Positions 8,097 through 15,758 of a DNA stretch of 64,000 nt are shown here, piece after piece (the first letter of the stretch is position 1; every line of letters starts with the position of its first letter). Under the pieces are notes generated by a model, which had not been told where the DNA came from, ran no database searches, and saw only the letters and a list, made by a program, of their open reading frames with translations. The DNA is taken from the NCBI GenBank assembly GCA_963815045.1, contig CAWFET010000003.1, positions 682,001-746,000 on the forward strand, given 5' to 3'. The position numbers and the translations under genes are program-made. Origin of the DNA: DASUPK01 sp963815045 (GTDB lineage: Bacteria > Actinomycetota > Thermoleophilia > Solirubrobacterales > 70-9).

Positions 8097-8750
8097 ATGG
8101 TCGAGGTCGTGAACGTCGACATCGTCGGAGGGCACGGCAAGATCGCGATGCGACTCGCGAAGATCCTGTCCGAGCGCGGCGACAATCCACGGGGAATCAT
8201 CCGCAAGACCGAGCAGGCGGACGACCTCGAGAAGATCGGCTGCGAGCCGATAGTGCTCGACATCGAGAACGTCGATGACATCGACGACGCCTTTGCGGGC
8301 GCCGATGCAATCGTCTTCGCCGCCGGCGCGGGCCCGGGGAGTGGCCCGGCGCGAAAACTCACGGTCGACTACGGCGGCGCCGTCAAGTCGGCCGAGGCCG
8401 CAATCGCGATGGAGATCCGCCGCTTCGTGATCGTGAGTGCGATCGGCGCGAACCACCCCGAGAGCTGGTCGGGCGAGATGAAGCCCTACTACGAGGCCAA
8501 GGCGGACGCGGACAAGTTCGTGGCGGAGAGCGGCCTCGACTACACGATCGTCCGCCCGGGAGGGCTGACAGGCGATCCCGGCACTGGGAAGGTCGAGGCC
8601 GCGGAGGAGCTCGGGCGATCGGGCCAGATCCCGCGTGACGACGTCGCCCTCGTGCTCGCCGAGGTCCTGGGGGCCGACAACACGATCGGCAAGGCGTTCG
8701 ACCTGCTGGGCGGCGAAAGGCCGGTCGCGGAGGCCATAGCCGCGCTGTAG
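8097..8750 (+). CDS. NAD(P)-binding atypical SDR (NAD(P)H-binding epimerase-like)
   Basis: A 217-residue Rossmann-fold protein of the atypical SDR group (YwnB/YhfK-like). The nucleotide-binding loop is VGGHGKIAMRLAKIL near the N-terminus; VFAAGAGPG and IVSAIGANHP are the later Rossmann strands. YYEAKADADKFV provides the Y-x-x-x-K pair, and a TIVRPGGL strand follows, as usual in this group. Start ATG 8097 is chosen because the fold begins right after it. The substrate is unknown. Confidence 0.85.
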   Translation: MVEVVNVDIVGGHGKIAMRLAKILSERGDNPRGIIRKTEQADDLEKIGCEPIVLDIENVDDIDDAFAGADAIVFAAGAGPGSGPARKLTVDYGGAVKSAEAAIAMEIRRFVIVSAIGANHPESWSGEMKPYYEAKADADKFVAESGLDYTIVRPGGLTGDPGTGKVEAAEELGRSGQIPRDDVALVLAEVLGADNTIGKAFDLLGGERPVAEAIAAL

Positions 8751-8770
8751 GGGACAATTCGGGGCTGACC

Positions 8771-10468
8771 ATGTCCCATCCCCATCCCCTCACCTGGATG
8801 TACCGGAAGCTCGGGCGCCACTACCCGGCCGTCTTCATCACGCTCGAGCTGCAGACCGCCTTCCTGATTGCGACGGGCGCTGTGGCCCTGTTCAGCTTCT
8901 ACTACTCGGTCTCGAGCTCGGACTTCGTCAAGGTCCTCGCGATCACGCTCGGGCTCACCGCGCTCGCGCTGGTGATCGTCCTGACGCGCGTGCTGAAGCG
9001 GCTGGGACCGCTGAAGGCGTGGATCGGGGGCCAGCGCTCCGCCGAGCAGACGGCTGAGGCCTGGCACCTCGCCGTGAACATGCCGATGACGCTGATCCGC
9101 CGCGACTTCCTCGCGCCGATCATCGTCACCGTGGCGGCGGTGATCGGTTCGATGATCGTGCTCGACTTGAGCTGGCCGGCGTTCTTCCCGATCACGATCG
9201 CCGCCCTGCTCACGGTCGCCTACGCGGCGACCCTGCACTACCTCGCCCTCGAGCTGGCGATGCGGCCGATCCTCTTCGACATCAACGACCAGCTCGAGGT
9301 GCCGGTCCGGATCGACCGTCCCGTCGTGCCGCTGCGCGTCAAGCTGCTCGGCTCACTTCCGCTGATCAACGTGATCACCGGGCTGGTGGTCGCGGCGCTC
9401 ACCTCCGACGGCGGCGGCACCGACGCGCTCGGCATCAACGTGTTGGTCGCGCTCTTCGTGTCCTTCACGATCAGCTTCGAGCTCACCGTGCTGCTCACGC
9501 GCTCGATCCTCCGCCCGATCGAGGACCTCGAGGCTGCAACCGAGCGGATCCGGCAGGGCCGTTTCGACGAGCACGTCCCGGTCACGACCTCGGATGAGTT
9601 CGGCGAGCTCTCCTCGGCCTTCAATCAGATGGTCGACGGGCTGAACGAGCGCGAGCGGCTGCGCGAGGCGTTCGGGACCTATCTCGACGAGGAGGTCGCG
9701 GCTCACCTGATCAACGAGGACTTCGAACCGCACGGCGAGGAGGTCGAGGTCTCGCTCGTCTTCTGCGACGTGCGGAACTTCACGACCGCGGCCGCGGAGG
9801 CCGACGCTCCCGAGGTCGTCGCCCGGCTCAACGAGCTCTTCGAGTGCATCGTCCCGATCGTCGCTCGCCACCGTGGGCACATCGACCAGTTCATCGGCGA
9901 CGCCGTTCTGGCTGTCTTCGGCGCGCCCGAGCAAATCCCGCAGCATGCCGACCGCGCCGTTCAGTGCGCCGTCGAGCTGGCGCGGACGATCAACAGCCGC
10001 AAGCCCGGCGGCTTCGAGGTCGGGATCGGTGTCAACACCGGCAAGGTCGTCGCCGGAGCGATCGGGGGCGCGGGACGTCTCTCATTCAGCGTGATCGGTG
10101 ACGCCGTCAACCTCTGTTCACGGGTGGAGGCGGAGACCCGGGAGACCGGCGATCCGGTGCTGATCACCGGCGAGACCCGTGCGCTGCTCTCCGAGACGGT
10201 CGAGGTCGAGCCCCGTGGTGAGCGGGAGATCCGCGGTTACGACCGCAGGGTGGAGCTCTACGCGCCCTTGGTCCCGGTGGCGCTCCCAACCGGCCCGGGG
10301 GCCGACGTCAACGATCCCCTCGGCGACCCGGTCGTCGGCGGCCTCGGTCGCGCGCCGGTCCCGGGGGACGGCCTCGGCCGGCGTGCTCGGCCGGGCCCGG
10401 GTGTCGGGCGAGCCGGAACGAGCCAGGAACGCGGTCTGGGCAGCACCCACACGTTGCCCGGGGCCTAG
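8771..10468 (+). CDS. Membrane-bound class III adenylate/guanylate cyclase with HAMP domain
   Basis: A 565-residue protein. The N-terminal 255 residues hold about six membrane helices. A HAMP linker follows (RSILRPIEDLEAATERIRQGRFDEHV, about 240-300) and then a class III cyclase homology domain at about 330-500. The two metal-binding Asp residues are in FCDVRNFT and FIGDAVLAVFG, and the transition-state Asn and Arg are in VNLCSR. The substrate-selecting positions are non-standard: Gln where Lys is usual (HIDQFIGDA) and Ser where Asp/Thr is usual (FSVIGDAVN). The product (cAMP, cGMP or another) therefore cannot be assumed. The last 50 residues are Pro/Gly-rich and poorly ordered. The 3' end overlaps the convergent RTX gene by 4 bases. 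Confidence 0.88.
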   Translation: MSHPHPLTWMYRKLGRHYPAVFITLELQTAFLIATGAVALFSFYYSVSSSDFVKVLAITLGLTALALVIVLTRVLKRLGPLKAWIGGQRSAEQTAEAWHLAVNMPMTLIRRDFLAPIIVTVAAVIGSMIVLDLSWPAFFPITIAALLTVAYAATLHYLALELAMRPILFDINDQLEVPVRIDRPVVPLRVKLLGSLPLINVITGLVVAALTSDGGGTDALGINVLVALFVSFTISFELTVLLTRSILRPIEDLEAATERIRQGRFDEHVPVTTSDEFGELSSAFNQMVDGLNERERLREAFGTYLDEEVAAHLINEDFEPHGEEVEVSLVFCDVRNFTTAAAEADAPEVVARLNELFECIVPIVARHRGHIDQFIGDAVLAVFGAPEQIPQHADRAVQCAVELARTINSRKPGGFEVGIGVNTGKVVAGAIGGAGRLSFSVIGDAVNLCSRVEAETRETGDPVLITGETRALLSETVEVEPRGEREIRGYDRRVELYAPLVPVALPTGPGADVNDPLGDPVVGGLGRAPVPGDGLGRRARPGPGVGRAGTSQERGLGSTHTLPGA

Positions 10469-11472
10469 CGGTACCTCACCCGCTCGCAGCCGGTCAGCCG
10501 GTCGATCGGGTCGGCGATCGCGATGTCCGACCCGACGCCGCAGCGGACCCGATCCGGTGCCCCGTCCGCGGAGTCGATCGTGTCGTCGCCCGAGGTTCCG
10601 CGGAGCCGGTCTCGCCCCGGCCCGCCGACGATCAGGTCATCGCCCTGGCGACCTCGCAGCCGATCCGGGCCCGGCCCGCCGCGCAGCACGTCATCGCCGT
10701 AGCCGCCGCGCAACAGGTCGGCGCCACCCCCACCCCGGACCTGATCATCGCCGGTGCCCCCGTAGATGCAGTCCCGGGAGCCACCGCCGTGGATCCGGTC
10801 GTCTCCGCCGCGCCCGAGGATGCGCCGGCCGTGCTTCCCGGCGGCGATCACGTCGGCCCCGGGGGTGCCGAGCATGCCGTAGCGGCAGCGCCGGCCGCCG
10901 GAGGGAGCGAGCGAGTTGGCCGACCAGACGAAGTCGACCGAGGTAGCCGAGTCCTGCAGCGAGTTGTCCCCGGCGAGGGGGGCGCCCGGGTCGCCGCGGT
11001 CCGGCATGGTCACCGTGAACGAGTAGGTCCGCTGCTCCTCGCCGGAGAAGCGCGCGAGGGAGGTCGGCCCCATAGCGGAGATCGGGCCGTCGTAGACGAG
11101 CCCATCCTTGTTGCCGGCGGTCTGCCTGATGGTGAGTTGCAGGTCGTCGTAGAGGCGGCCACCGCCATCGCCGGGCGATTCCGAGCGCAGCCGCTGGGAG
11201 ACGGAGACCGCTCCGTCGCTCGAGGAGTCGTTCCTCACGACCACCTGTCCGTGAGCCGTGTGGCCCGGCGCCATCCCCGCGGAGGTCAGGATGGCCTCGC
11301 CGTCGCCGTCGCCCGAGGTCGAGGTCTCGAGGACGCCATTGGCATACGCGACCGGCTTCGCCGACGGCGGCGGTCCGCCGCGCGCAACCGAGAAGACCAG
11401 CGCGGCGGCAGCGATCGCGGCCAGCCCGATGCCGACCGCCGGGCGCGCAACGCCGGGGTTGCCGTTGCGCAT
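10465..11472 (-). CDS. Secreted RTX/hemolysin-type calcium-binding repeat protein
   Basis: A 335-residue exported protein. A signal-peptide-like helix (about residues 8-30) precedes a beta-rich domain (about 35-200) resembling the TasA-like partners. From about 205 there are at least seven nonapeptide G-G-x-G-x-D-x-L/I-x repeats (for example GRGGDDRIHGG and GGYGDDVLRGG), which bind Ca2+ and fold into a parallel beta-roll outside the cell. Start ATG 11472 has AGGAG seven bases upstream and lies one base after the stop of the preceding gene. It is the last gene of the TasA/SipW operon, so it is a likely matrix or surface component. Confidence 0.85.
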   Translation of the reverse strand: MRNGNPGVARPAVGIGLAAIAAAALVFSVARGGPPPSAKPVAYANGVLETSTSGDGDGEAILTSAGMAPGHTAHGQVVVRNDSSSDGAVSVSQRLRSESPGDGGGRLYDDLQLTIRQTAGNKDGLVYDGPISAMGPTSLARFSGEEQRTYSFTVTMPDRGDPGAPLAGDNSLQDSATSVDFVWSANSLAPSGGRRCRYGMLGTPGADVIAAGKHGRRILGRGGDDRIHGGGSRDCIYGGTGDDQVRGGGGADLLRGGYGDDVLRGGPGPDRLRGRQGDDLIVGGPGRDRLRGTSGDDTIDSADGAPDRVRCGVGSDIAIADPIDRLTGCERVRYR

Positions 11473-11473
11473 C

Positions 11474-12475
11474 TCAGAACTCCTTGTCCCCGCCGCCCTG
11501 CTCATTCACCGAGGTGCCGCTCATCGAGTTACCGGCGCGGTCGGTGGGCGTCGTCGTGGGGGTCCACTGCATCGTCCCGTTGCCGCCGGCGGTGGTGACG
11601 TTGCCGCCGGGGGTTCCGAGCGTCACGGTGAGCGCGTTTCCGCTGATCGCCACCGACGAGGCGCTGAAGGCCGTGAACTCGCCGAGCCCGAGCAGTCCGC
11701 CGACGTAGTCATTGCGGCCCAGGTCCACGACGCCGAGAGGCAGCTGGGAGCTGTTCGAGGAGTCGTAGACCCGCAGGGTGTCATCGCCGAGCAGGGAGAG
11801 CAGGCCGTTGAAGATCCGCACGGTGACCGTCGTCGACGAGCCGTCCCAGCCGGCGAGGATCGAGCTCGGGTCGGGCGGCTCGGAGAACGTGTACGTGATC
11901 GTGTCCCCCGCCTCGGCGTGGCCGGCTGTGCCCCCGCCGGCGTTGGCGCCCTGCACGTCCGAGGCGCTCGGCGCCGTGTTGTCGACGACGACGCTGAAAC
12001 CGGACTGGCTCCGGGAGTTGTCGGCGTTGTCGCCGAGGCCCAGCGTGTAGCCGTAGGTGCCCTCGACGAGGGACGCGTTCGCGGTCAGACTGGCCGCGCG
12101 GTGGCTGTAGGAGAGGCCGCCGGTCGTGAAGGAGCCTGAGGAGAGCGAGCTCGAGCTCGCGCCGGTGGTGACGGTCGCGGTGTTCGAAGTCGCGGTTGCG
12201 ATGCCGCTCGCCGGATTGCCGGAGTCGGTGATGTCCGCGTACACGAAGTAGGTCCCGCCCTGGTGGATGAAGCCGGGGGTCCCACCCTGGGTCTTGCCGA
12301 TCACCGAACGCGATGCGCTCGGCGCCACGTAGTCGGCCGCGGTCGCGAAGTTGTCGGAGGGGTTGGCGCTGGTGGAGGTGAACAGCCCGAAGACGCCGCC
12401 GATGCCGATGGCGAGCCCGGCGAGGAGCGCCGCCGCGCAGAGCGCCGCGGTGGTTGCGGCCAGGCGGCGCCGCAT
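11474..12475 (-). CDS. TasA/CalY-like secreted protein with SipW-type signal
   Basis: A 333-residue exported protein. The signal region MRRRLAATTAALCAAALL is followed by GVFGLFTSTSANPSDNFATAADY, the F-x-x-x-x-x-x-N-x-F-x-x-G/A signature seen after the SipW cleavage site in TasA/camelysin proteins. The rest is Ser/Thr/Gly-rich beta structure with an Ig-like middle (VVDNTAPSASDV, TYTFSEPPDPSS) and no Cys in the mature part. It starts at ATG 12475 in a TGATG overlap with the signal peptidase gene, so the two are translationally coupled. Polymerisation into fibres is inference. Confidence 0.75.
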   Translation of the reverse strand: MRRRLAATTAALCAAALLAGLAIGIGGVFGLFTSTSANPSDNFATAADYVAPSASRSVIGKTQGGTPGFIHQGGTYFVYADITDSGNPASGIATATSNTATVTTGASSSSLSSGSFTTGGLSYSHRAASLTANASLVEGTYGYTLGLGDNADNSRSQSGFSVVVDNTAPSASDVQGANAGGGTAGHAEAGDTITYTFSEPPDPSSILAGWDGSSTTVTVRIFNGLLSLLGDDTLRVYDSSNSSQLPLGVVDLGRNDYVGGLLGLGEFTAFSASSVAISGNALTVTLGTPGGNVTTAGGNGTMQWTPTTTPTDRAGNSMSGTSVNEQGGGDKEF

Positions 12476-13023
12476 CAGCCGACCTGCCTGGAGGCGCCGG
12501 CGCCGATCGTCTGCGGAGACCAGATCCGCAGCAGTCCGAGGACCAGCAGCGCGATGGCCGGGATCACGATCAGGCCGATCCGCCCGAGGCCCGATCCGAT
12601 CCAGGTCAGGGGATAGCCGATCGCGGGAACGCGGTAGACGACCCTGCCGATCCGGCCGTCCGCCGGGACGCTCCAGTGTTCGAAGGAGTTGTTGGCGTCA
12701 CCGCGGGTCACGAAGCGGACGGCGTTGCCTCGGGCCGAGATCGCCCGCGCGCGGTGGGTGATCAGCCTGCCGGTCCCGCTGGGGTCCTTGAACGTGACGA
12801 TGTCCCCGACGTGGGCCTCGGCGGGGGAGATGGGCTCCGAGACGACGATGTCCCCCGTGCGGATTGCCGGCGTCATGGAGCCCGAGCGCACGGTGTAGGC
12901 GCGCATCCCGATCGCCATCGGCGCGACCGAAGCGAGCAGCAGCGCGAAGCAGAATCCTCCGACGCACCAGCAGAGCGCCGCGCCCGCCCGCACCCGCCGC
13001 ACGTGCCAGTGCCAGGAGAGCAT
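12475..13023 (-). CDS. sipW: SipW-type signal peptidase I (ER-like)
   Basis: A 182-residue membrane protease that removes signal peptides from secreted matrix proteins. One N-terminal helix (about 15-40) and one C-terminal helix (about 150-172) flank the catalytic part. The nucleophile is Ser in RSGSMTPAI and the base is His in ITHRA instead of the Lys of bacterial LepB, which marks the ER/SipW subtype. GDANNSFEHW supplies the conserved Asp. The gene overlaps both neighbours by TGATG, and both neighbours upstream and downstream encode probable substrates. Confidence 0.9.
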   Translation of the reverse strand: MLSWHWHVRRVRAGAALCWCVGGFCFALLLASVAPMAIGMRAYTVRSGSMTPAIRTGDIVVSEPISPAEAHVGDIVTFKDPSGTGRLITHRARAISARGNAVRFVTRGDANNSFEHWSVPADGRIGRVVYRVPAIGYPLTWIGSGLGRIGLIVIPAIALLVLGLLRIWSPQTIGAGASRQVG

Positions 13024-13493
13024 CAGCGGGCGTCCTTCGAGTGGAGCAGGACGGCGTAGTCGAGCAGCGCCGCCTGCCAGCGAGTGCCCGCCGTGGGGGC
13101 GACGCTCACCCGCGCTGAGACCGCACCTGATTCGCCGGGCTGCAGGACCACGGCCCCACGGCCCGCGAAGGCGAAATCGATGACCGAAGCGAGGGCCGGG
13201 TCCGATGGCACGGCCCTCGCCTGCACCCGCTGGGGCTGGCCGGTCTGATTGCTGACGGTGAAGCTGCCGGACGCGACCTCTCCAGGCCGCAGCGTGCGGA
13301 CGTGGATGAAGTCGGCCGGTGCGGCCGGGCTCACCGAGAGCTCCCCCGTGACGTCGGCGTGCGCGGTTACCTCGGCGCCGACCGCCGCCCCGCCCTGGGC
13401 CGGATGGCTTGCGATCAACAGTGCGCCCGCCGCGACGACGCCGGCGAGCGCACCCCAGATTCGAGCTGACCAGATTCCCGTGCGGACGGTCAT
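13023..13493 (-). CDS. Secreted Ig-like/DUF11-type accessory protein of the TasA operon
   Basis: A 156-residue exported protein with a signal peptide (about residues 10-38, ending in GGAAVGAEV). The mature part is a single beta-sandwich: FTVSNQTGQPQRVQARAVP and VLQPGESGAVSARVSVA resemble bacterial Ig-like and alpha-galactosidase NEW3-like folds that bind or cap other surface proteins. No Cys or catalytic motif is visible. It lies 8 bases after the TasA-like gene and overlaps sipW. A chaperone or anchoring role for the fibre is inferred from context only. Confidence 0.65.
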   Translation of the reverse strand: MTVRTGIWSARIWGALAGVVAAGALLIASHPAQGGAAVGAEVTAHADVTGELSVSPAAPADFIHVRTLRPGEVASGSFTVSNQTGQPQRVQARAVPSDPALASVIDFAFAGRGAVVLQPGESGAVSARVSVAPTAGTRWQAALLDYAVLLHSKDAR

Positions 13494-13501
13494 CCGGGGG
13501 G

Positions 13502-14092
13502 CTACTGGTTGCGGGCCTCCCAGGTGTAGCTGTGCGAACCCACCGAAAGACCCTGAGCCGAATCCGGCGCTCCGCTCTGCAGCGTCACCTGGAAGCGATA
13601 GACGACCGAGTCGTTCGTGTTCCAGGCGCTGCTCGAGCCCGGATAGTCAGCCAGTCCGTTCGCGTAGCTCGAGTGGGAGCTCGCGAAGTCCTGCAGCGTC
13701 CCGGTGTAGATCGCTCCGGTCCCATCGGCGGTGAAGCCGGTGCAGTCCGGGAAGCTGGGGCTCGCCTGGGTGCCCGGAGTGATCGTCAGGTCGACGTACT
13801 GGGCCAGGGAGCCGAGGGATCCGGTCGAGTAGATCTTCACGTCAGAGGCCAGGGAGCCCGTGTAGGTGACCTTGATGCAGCTGGTGGAGCCGGGATCACC
13901 GGGCTTCTGGCCCGAGACGTCGTAGAGGGCCTGGTTCGAGTCGTTGTCGCCGATCGTCACCGATCCGGTCGAGAAGTCGTTCCCCGAGTTGGTCGTGGTG
14001 CTGGAGAAGGCGCTGAATACGCCGAGACCGGCGAGCCCTCCGAGCAGCCCGACCAGGAGGAAGCTGAGCAGAAGCTTTTCCTTGCGGCGCAT
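13502..14092 (-). CDS. tasA: TasA/CalY family matrix protein
   Basis: A 196-residue exported protein that leads the matrix operon. MRRKEKLLLSFLLVGLLGG starts a signal peptide, followed by GVFSAFSSTTTNSGNDFSTG, the typical processed N-terminus of TasA/camelysin proteins. The mature beta-rich domain has two Cys (SCIKV and DCTGF) that may form a disulfide. Family members polymerise into extracellular biofilm fibres after cleavage by SipW. ATG 14092 is chosen because GGAGG lies eight bases upstream; ATG 14116 would add eight residues without a ribosome site. Confidence 0.78.
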   Translation of the reverse strand: MRRKEKLLLSFLLVGLLGGLAGLGVFSAFSSTTTNSGNDFSTGSVTIGDNDSNQALYDVSGQKPGDPGSTSCIKVTYTGSLASDVKIYSTGSLGSLAQYVDLTITPGTQASPSFPDCTGFTADGTGAIYTGTLQDFASSHSSYANGLADYPGSSSAWNTNDSVVYRFQVTLQSGAPDSAQGLSVGSHSYTWEARNQ

Positions 14093-14135
14093 CCGGTTGA
14101 CCTCCTTGTGGTTCACCGCGGCGAATCGCGGTTAC

Positions 14136-14398
14136 CGCAACCCATCGGCCAATTGCGACCGGACCTTGCTACTCAGCTTTCGGGATATCCGTACCTGAGG
14201 CGTGGGTGGAAAACAGGTGAGGAGGAGCGGCCGAGGGCGACGAAGTCAGTGGGCCGCCGCCCATCCGGGAGGCGACGACCCACGAACCCCCTACATCCCC
14301 AATCGACCCCGGCCGCCCTGCGACTATCGGGCACCCGCGAGGGCCCGCGCTACCCCGCAATTCGGTAATTCCCTGCCTGGCGGCTGTGGGAAAACACG
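14136..14398 (-). promoter_or_regulatory. Two diverged copies of an ~80-base unit in the tasA leader (candidate riboswitch pair)
   Basis: The 339-base gap between tasA and the divergent coiled-coil gene holds two direct repeats, at 14136-14217 and 14313-14398. On the minus strand both read TGTTTTCC, then CAGG, an AT-rich GGA(A/T)T, CCGAA, GTAGC, a GG-CC pair and a closing CCGAT...GCGG. The central part also resembles the c-di-AMP riboswitch copy at 40336-40461 (AGGGGCGAATT, CCGAAT, GTATAGC, GCCCGA). The proximal copy ends 44 bases before the tasA ATG. The repeat is seen; its class and ligand are inference. Confidence 0.45.
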
Positions 14399-14431
14399 CG
14401 GGCGCGGCCACCCGGTCCTCATACTCCGGGC

Positions 14432-15184
14432 ATGGCCGCTTCCTCGAATCCGCTGGAACCGCCGAAGGCCGTCCCGCAGGAGGCTCTCGACGGGCTCTAT
14501 CGGGGCCCACTCGAGGACTTCACGGCCTCGCGGAACGCGCTGGCGAAGGAGCTCGGCTCGGACTGGGTGAAGGGCCTGGCGAAGCCGAGCCGCGCCGCCT
14601 GGCTGGTCAATCAGCTGTCGGCGAGCAAGGCGGATGAGATCGGTGACCTGCTTGAGCTCGGTAGGGAGCTCCGCGCCGCCCAGGAGGAGATGCTGGCCGG
14701 GTCACCCGACCCCGACAAGCTGCGTGAGGCCGCGCAGCGCGAGCAGCGGACCGTCGAGTCACTGACTCGCGCGGCCGAGGCGATCGGCAGGGAGCACGGC
14801 GTGGGAGCGCAGATCCTCACCCGGGTCGGGGAGACGCTCCAGGCGGCGGCCTCCGACCCCGCAGTGGGCGAGGCGATCGAGCGCGGCCGCCTGACCCGCG
14901 AGCAGCGCGCGGCGTCGGTCGGGCTGATCGGAATAGCGGGGCCGGTACAGAGGCCGACGCGGAGGGGCCGCGGGGACCGCGAGGCGGCCGAGCGTCGAGC
15001 GCGCCAGCAGCTCGCGAAGCGCCGCAAGGCCGCGGAGCGAAAGCTCGCGGCCGCCGAGAAGAAGCTGGAGCGCGAGCGGGCCGCGCTGGGGCGAGCCCGC
15101 GACGCCGTCGACCGGGCGGAGGGGAACGTCCGCAGTGCCGAGCTCGACGCGCACGCCGCTCGCCGGGAGCTGGACGAGCTCTAG
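14432..15184 (+). CDS. Coiled-coil hypothetical protein
   Basis: A 250-residue cytosolic protein without recognised domain. The N-terminal 110 residues are helical with a conserved-looking PSRAAWLVNQLS segment. Residues about 180-250 are a long charged coiled coil rich in Arg, Ala, Glu and Lys. No Cys, signal peptide or membrane segment. ATG 14432 is the first possible start after the divergent leader. Related proteins occur widely in actinobacteria as single orphans, and a structural or nucleoid-associated role is only a guess. Confidence 0.72.
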   Translation: MAASSNPLEPPKAVPQEALDGLYRGPLEDFTASRNALAKELGSDWVKGLAKPSRAAWLVNQLSASKADEIGDLLELGRELRAAQEEMLAGSPDPDKLREAAQREQRTVESLTRAAEAIGREHGVGAQILTRVGETLQAAASDPAVGEAIERGRLTREQRAASVGLIGIAGPVQRPTRRGRGDREAAERRARQQLAKRRKAAERKLAAAEKKLERERAALGRARDAVDRAEGNVRSAELDAHAARRELDEL

Positions 15185-15246
15185 GCAACCGGGTACCGGC
15201 CCGATCAAGGCTCAACCTCGGTCGCCCAGCAGCCGATCAGGTCAAG

Positions 15247-15729
15247 GTGGATCCGACCCTCCACACAGCTGCAGCGGCCGGCACTCACACGGGCGCGTAC
15301 GAACTGGGCCAGTTCATCGGCCTCGTCATTCTCGGGCTCCTGCTCTTCTGGCTGTTTCGCAATGCGCGCAGGCGGGTGGAGAAGCGCCACGCGGCCCAGG
15401 CGCCGCCACCGTCGGCGGAGGCGCTAATCGCCGAGGTCCAGGCCGCCGCGGCGGCGAACGGGTCCGAGCCCGAGAAGGCGAACGGGTCCGAGCCCGAGAC
15501 GACGAACGGGTCCGAGCCTCGGACGAGCGATCTCGAGGATGAGCTGCGGGAGATATATGAGCGCGTCGGGCATCCGGAGGCGTTCGAGGAGGCGAAGCGG
15601 AAGGTCACCGACCTCGCCGGCGAGCTGGTCCAGGATGAGGGGATGCCGGGGAACGAGGCACTCCGCGTGGCCTACGAGCGCAGTCTTGCCGAGCACCGCG
15701 AGTACCTGGCCGCCCGCGGTCCCGCCTAG
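15247..15729 (+). CDS. Single-pass membrane protein with NGSEPE repeats
   Basis: A 160-residue hypothetical protein. A short outside-facing N-terminus precedes one membrane helix (about residues 21-38, LGQFIGLVILGLLLFWLF) and a basic stop-transfer RNARRRVEKRH. A linker at about residues 71-90 holds three tandem copies of NGSEPE/R, encoded by a 24-base direct repeat. The C-terminal 65 residues are a soluble helical domain (DELREIYERVGHPEAFEEAKR). The start is GTG 15247. Function unknown. The repeat may vary in number between strains. Confidence 0.7.
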   Translation: MDPTLHTAAAAGTHTGAYELGQFIGLVILGLLLFWLFRNARRRVEKRHAAQAPPPSAEALIAEVQAAAAANGSEPEKANGSEPETTNGSEPRTSDLEDELREIYERVGHPEAFEEAKRKVTDLAGELVQDEGMPGNEALRVAYERSLAEHREYLAARGPA

Positions 15730-15758
15730 GCGACGGTCCTCGTTGTAGCCTCGCCTGG

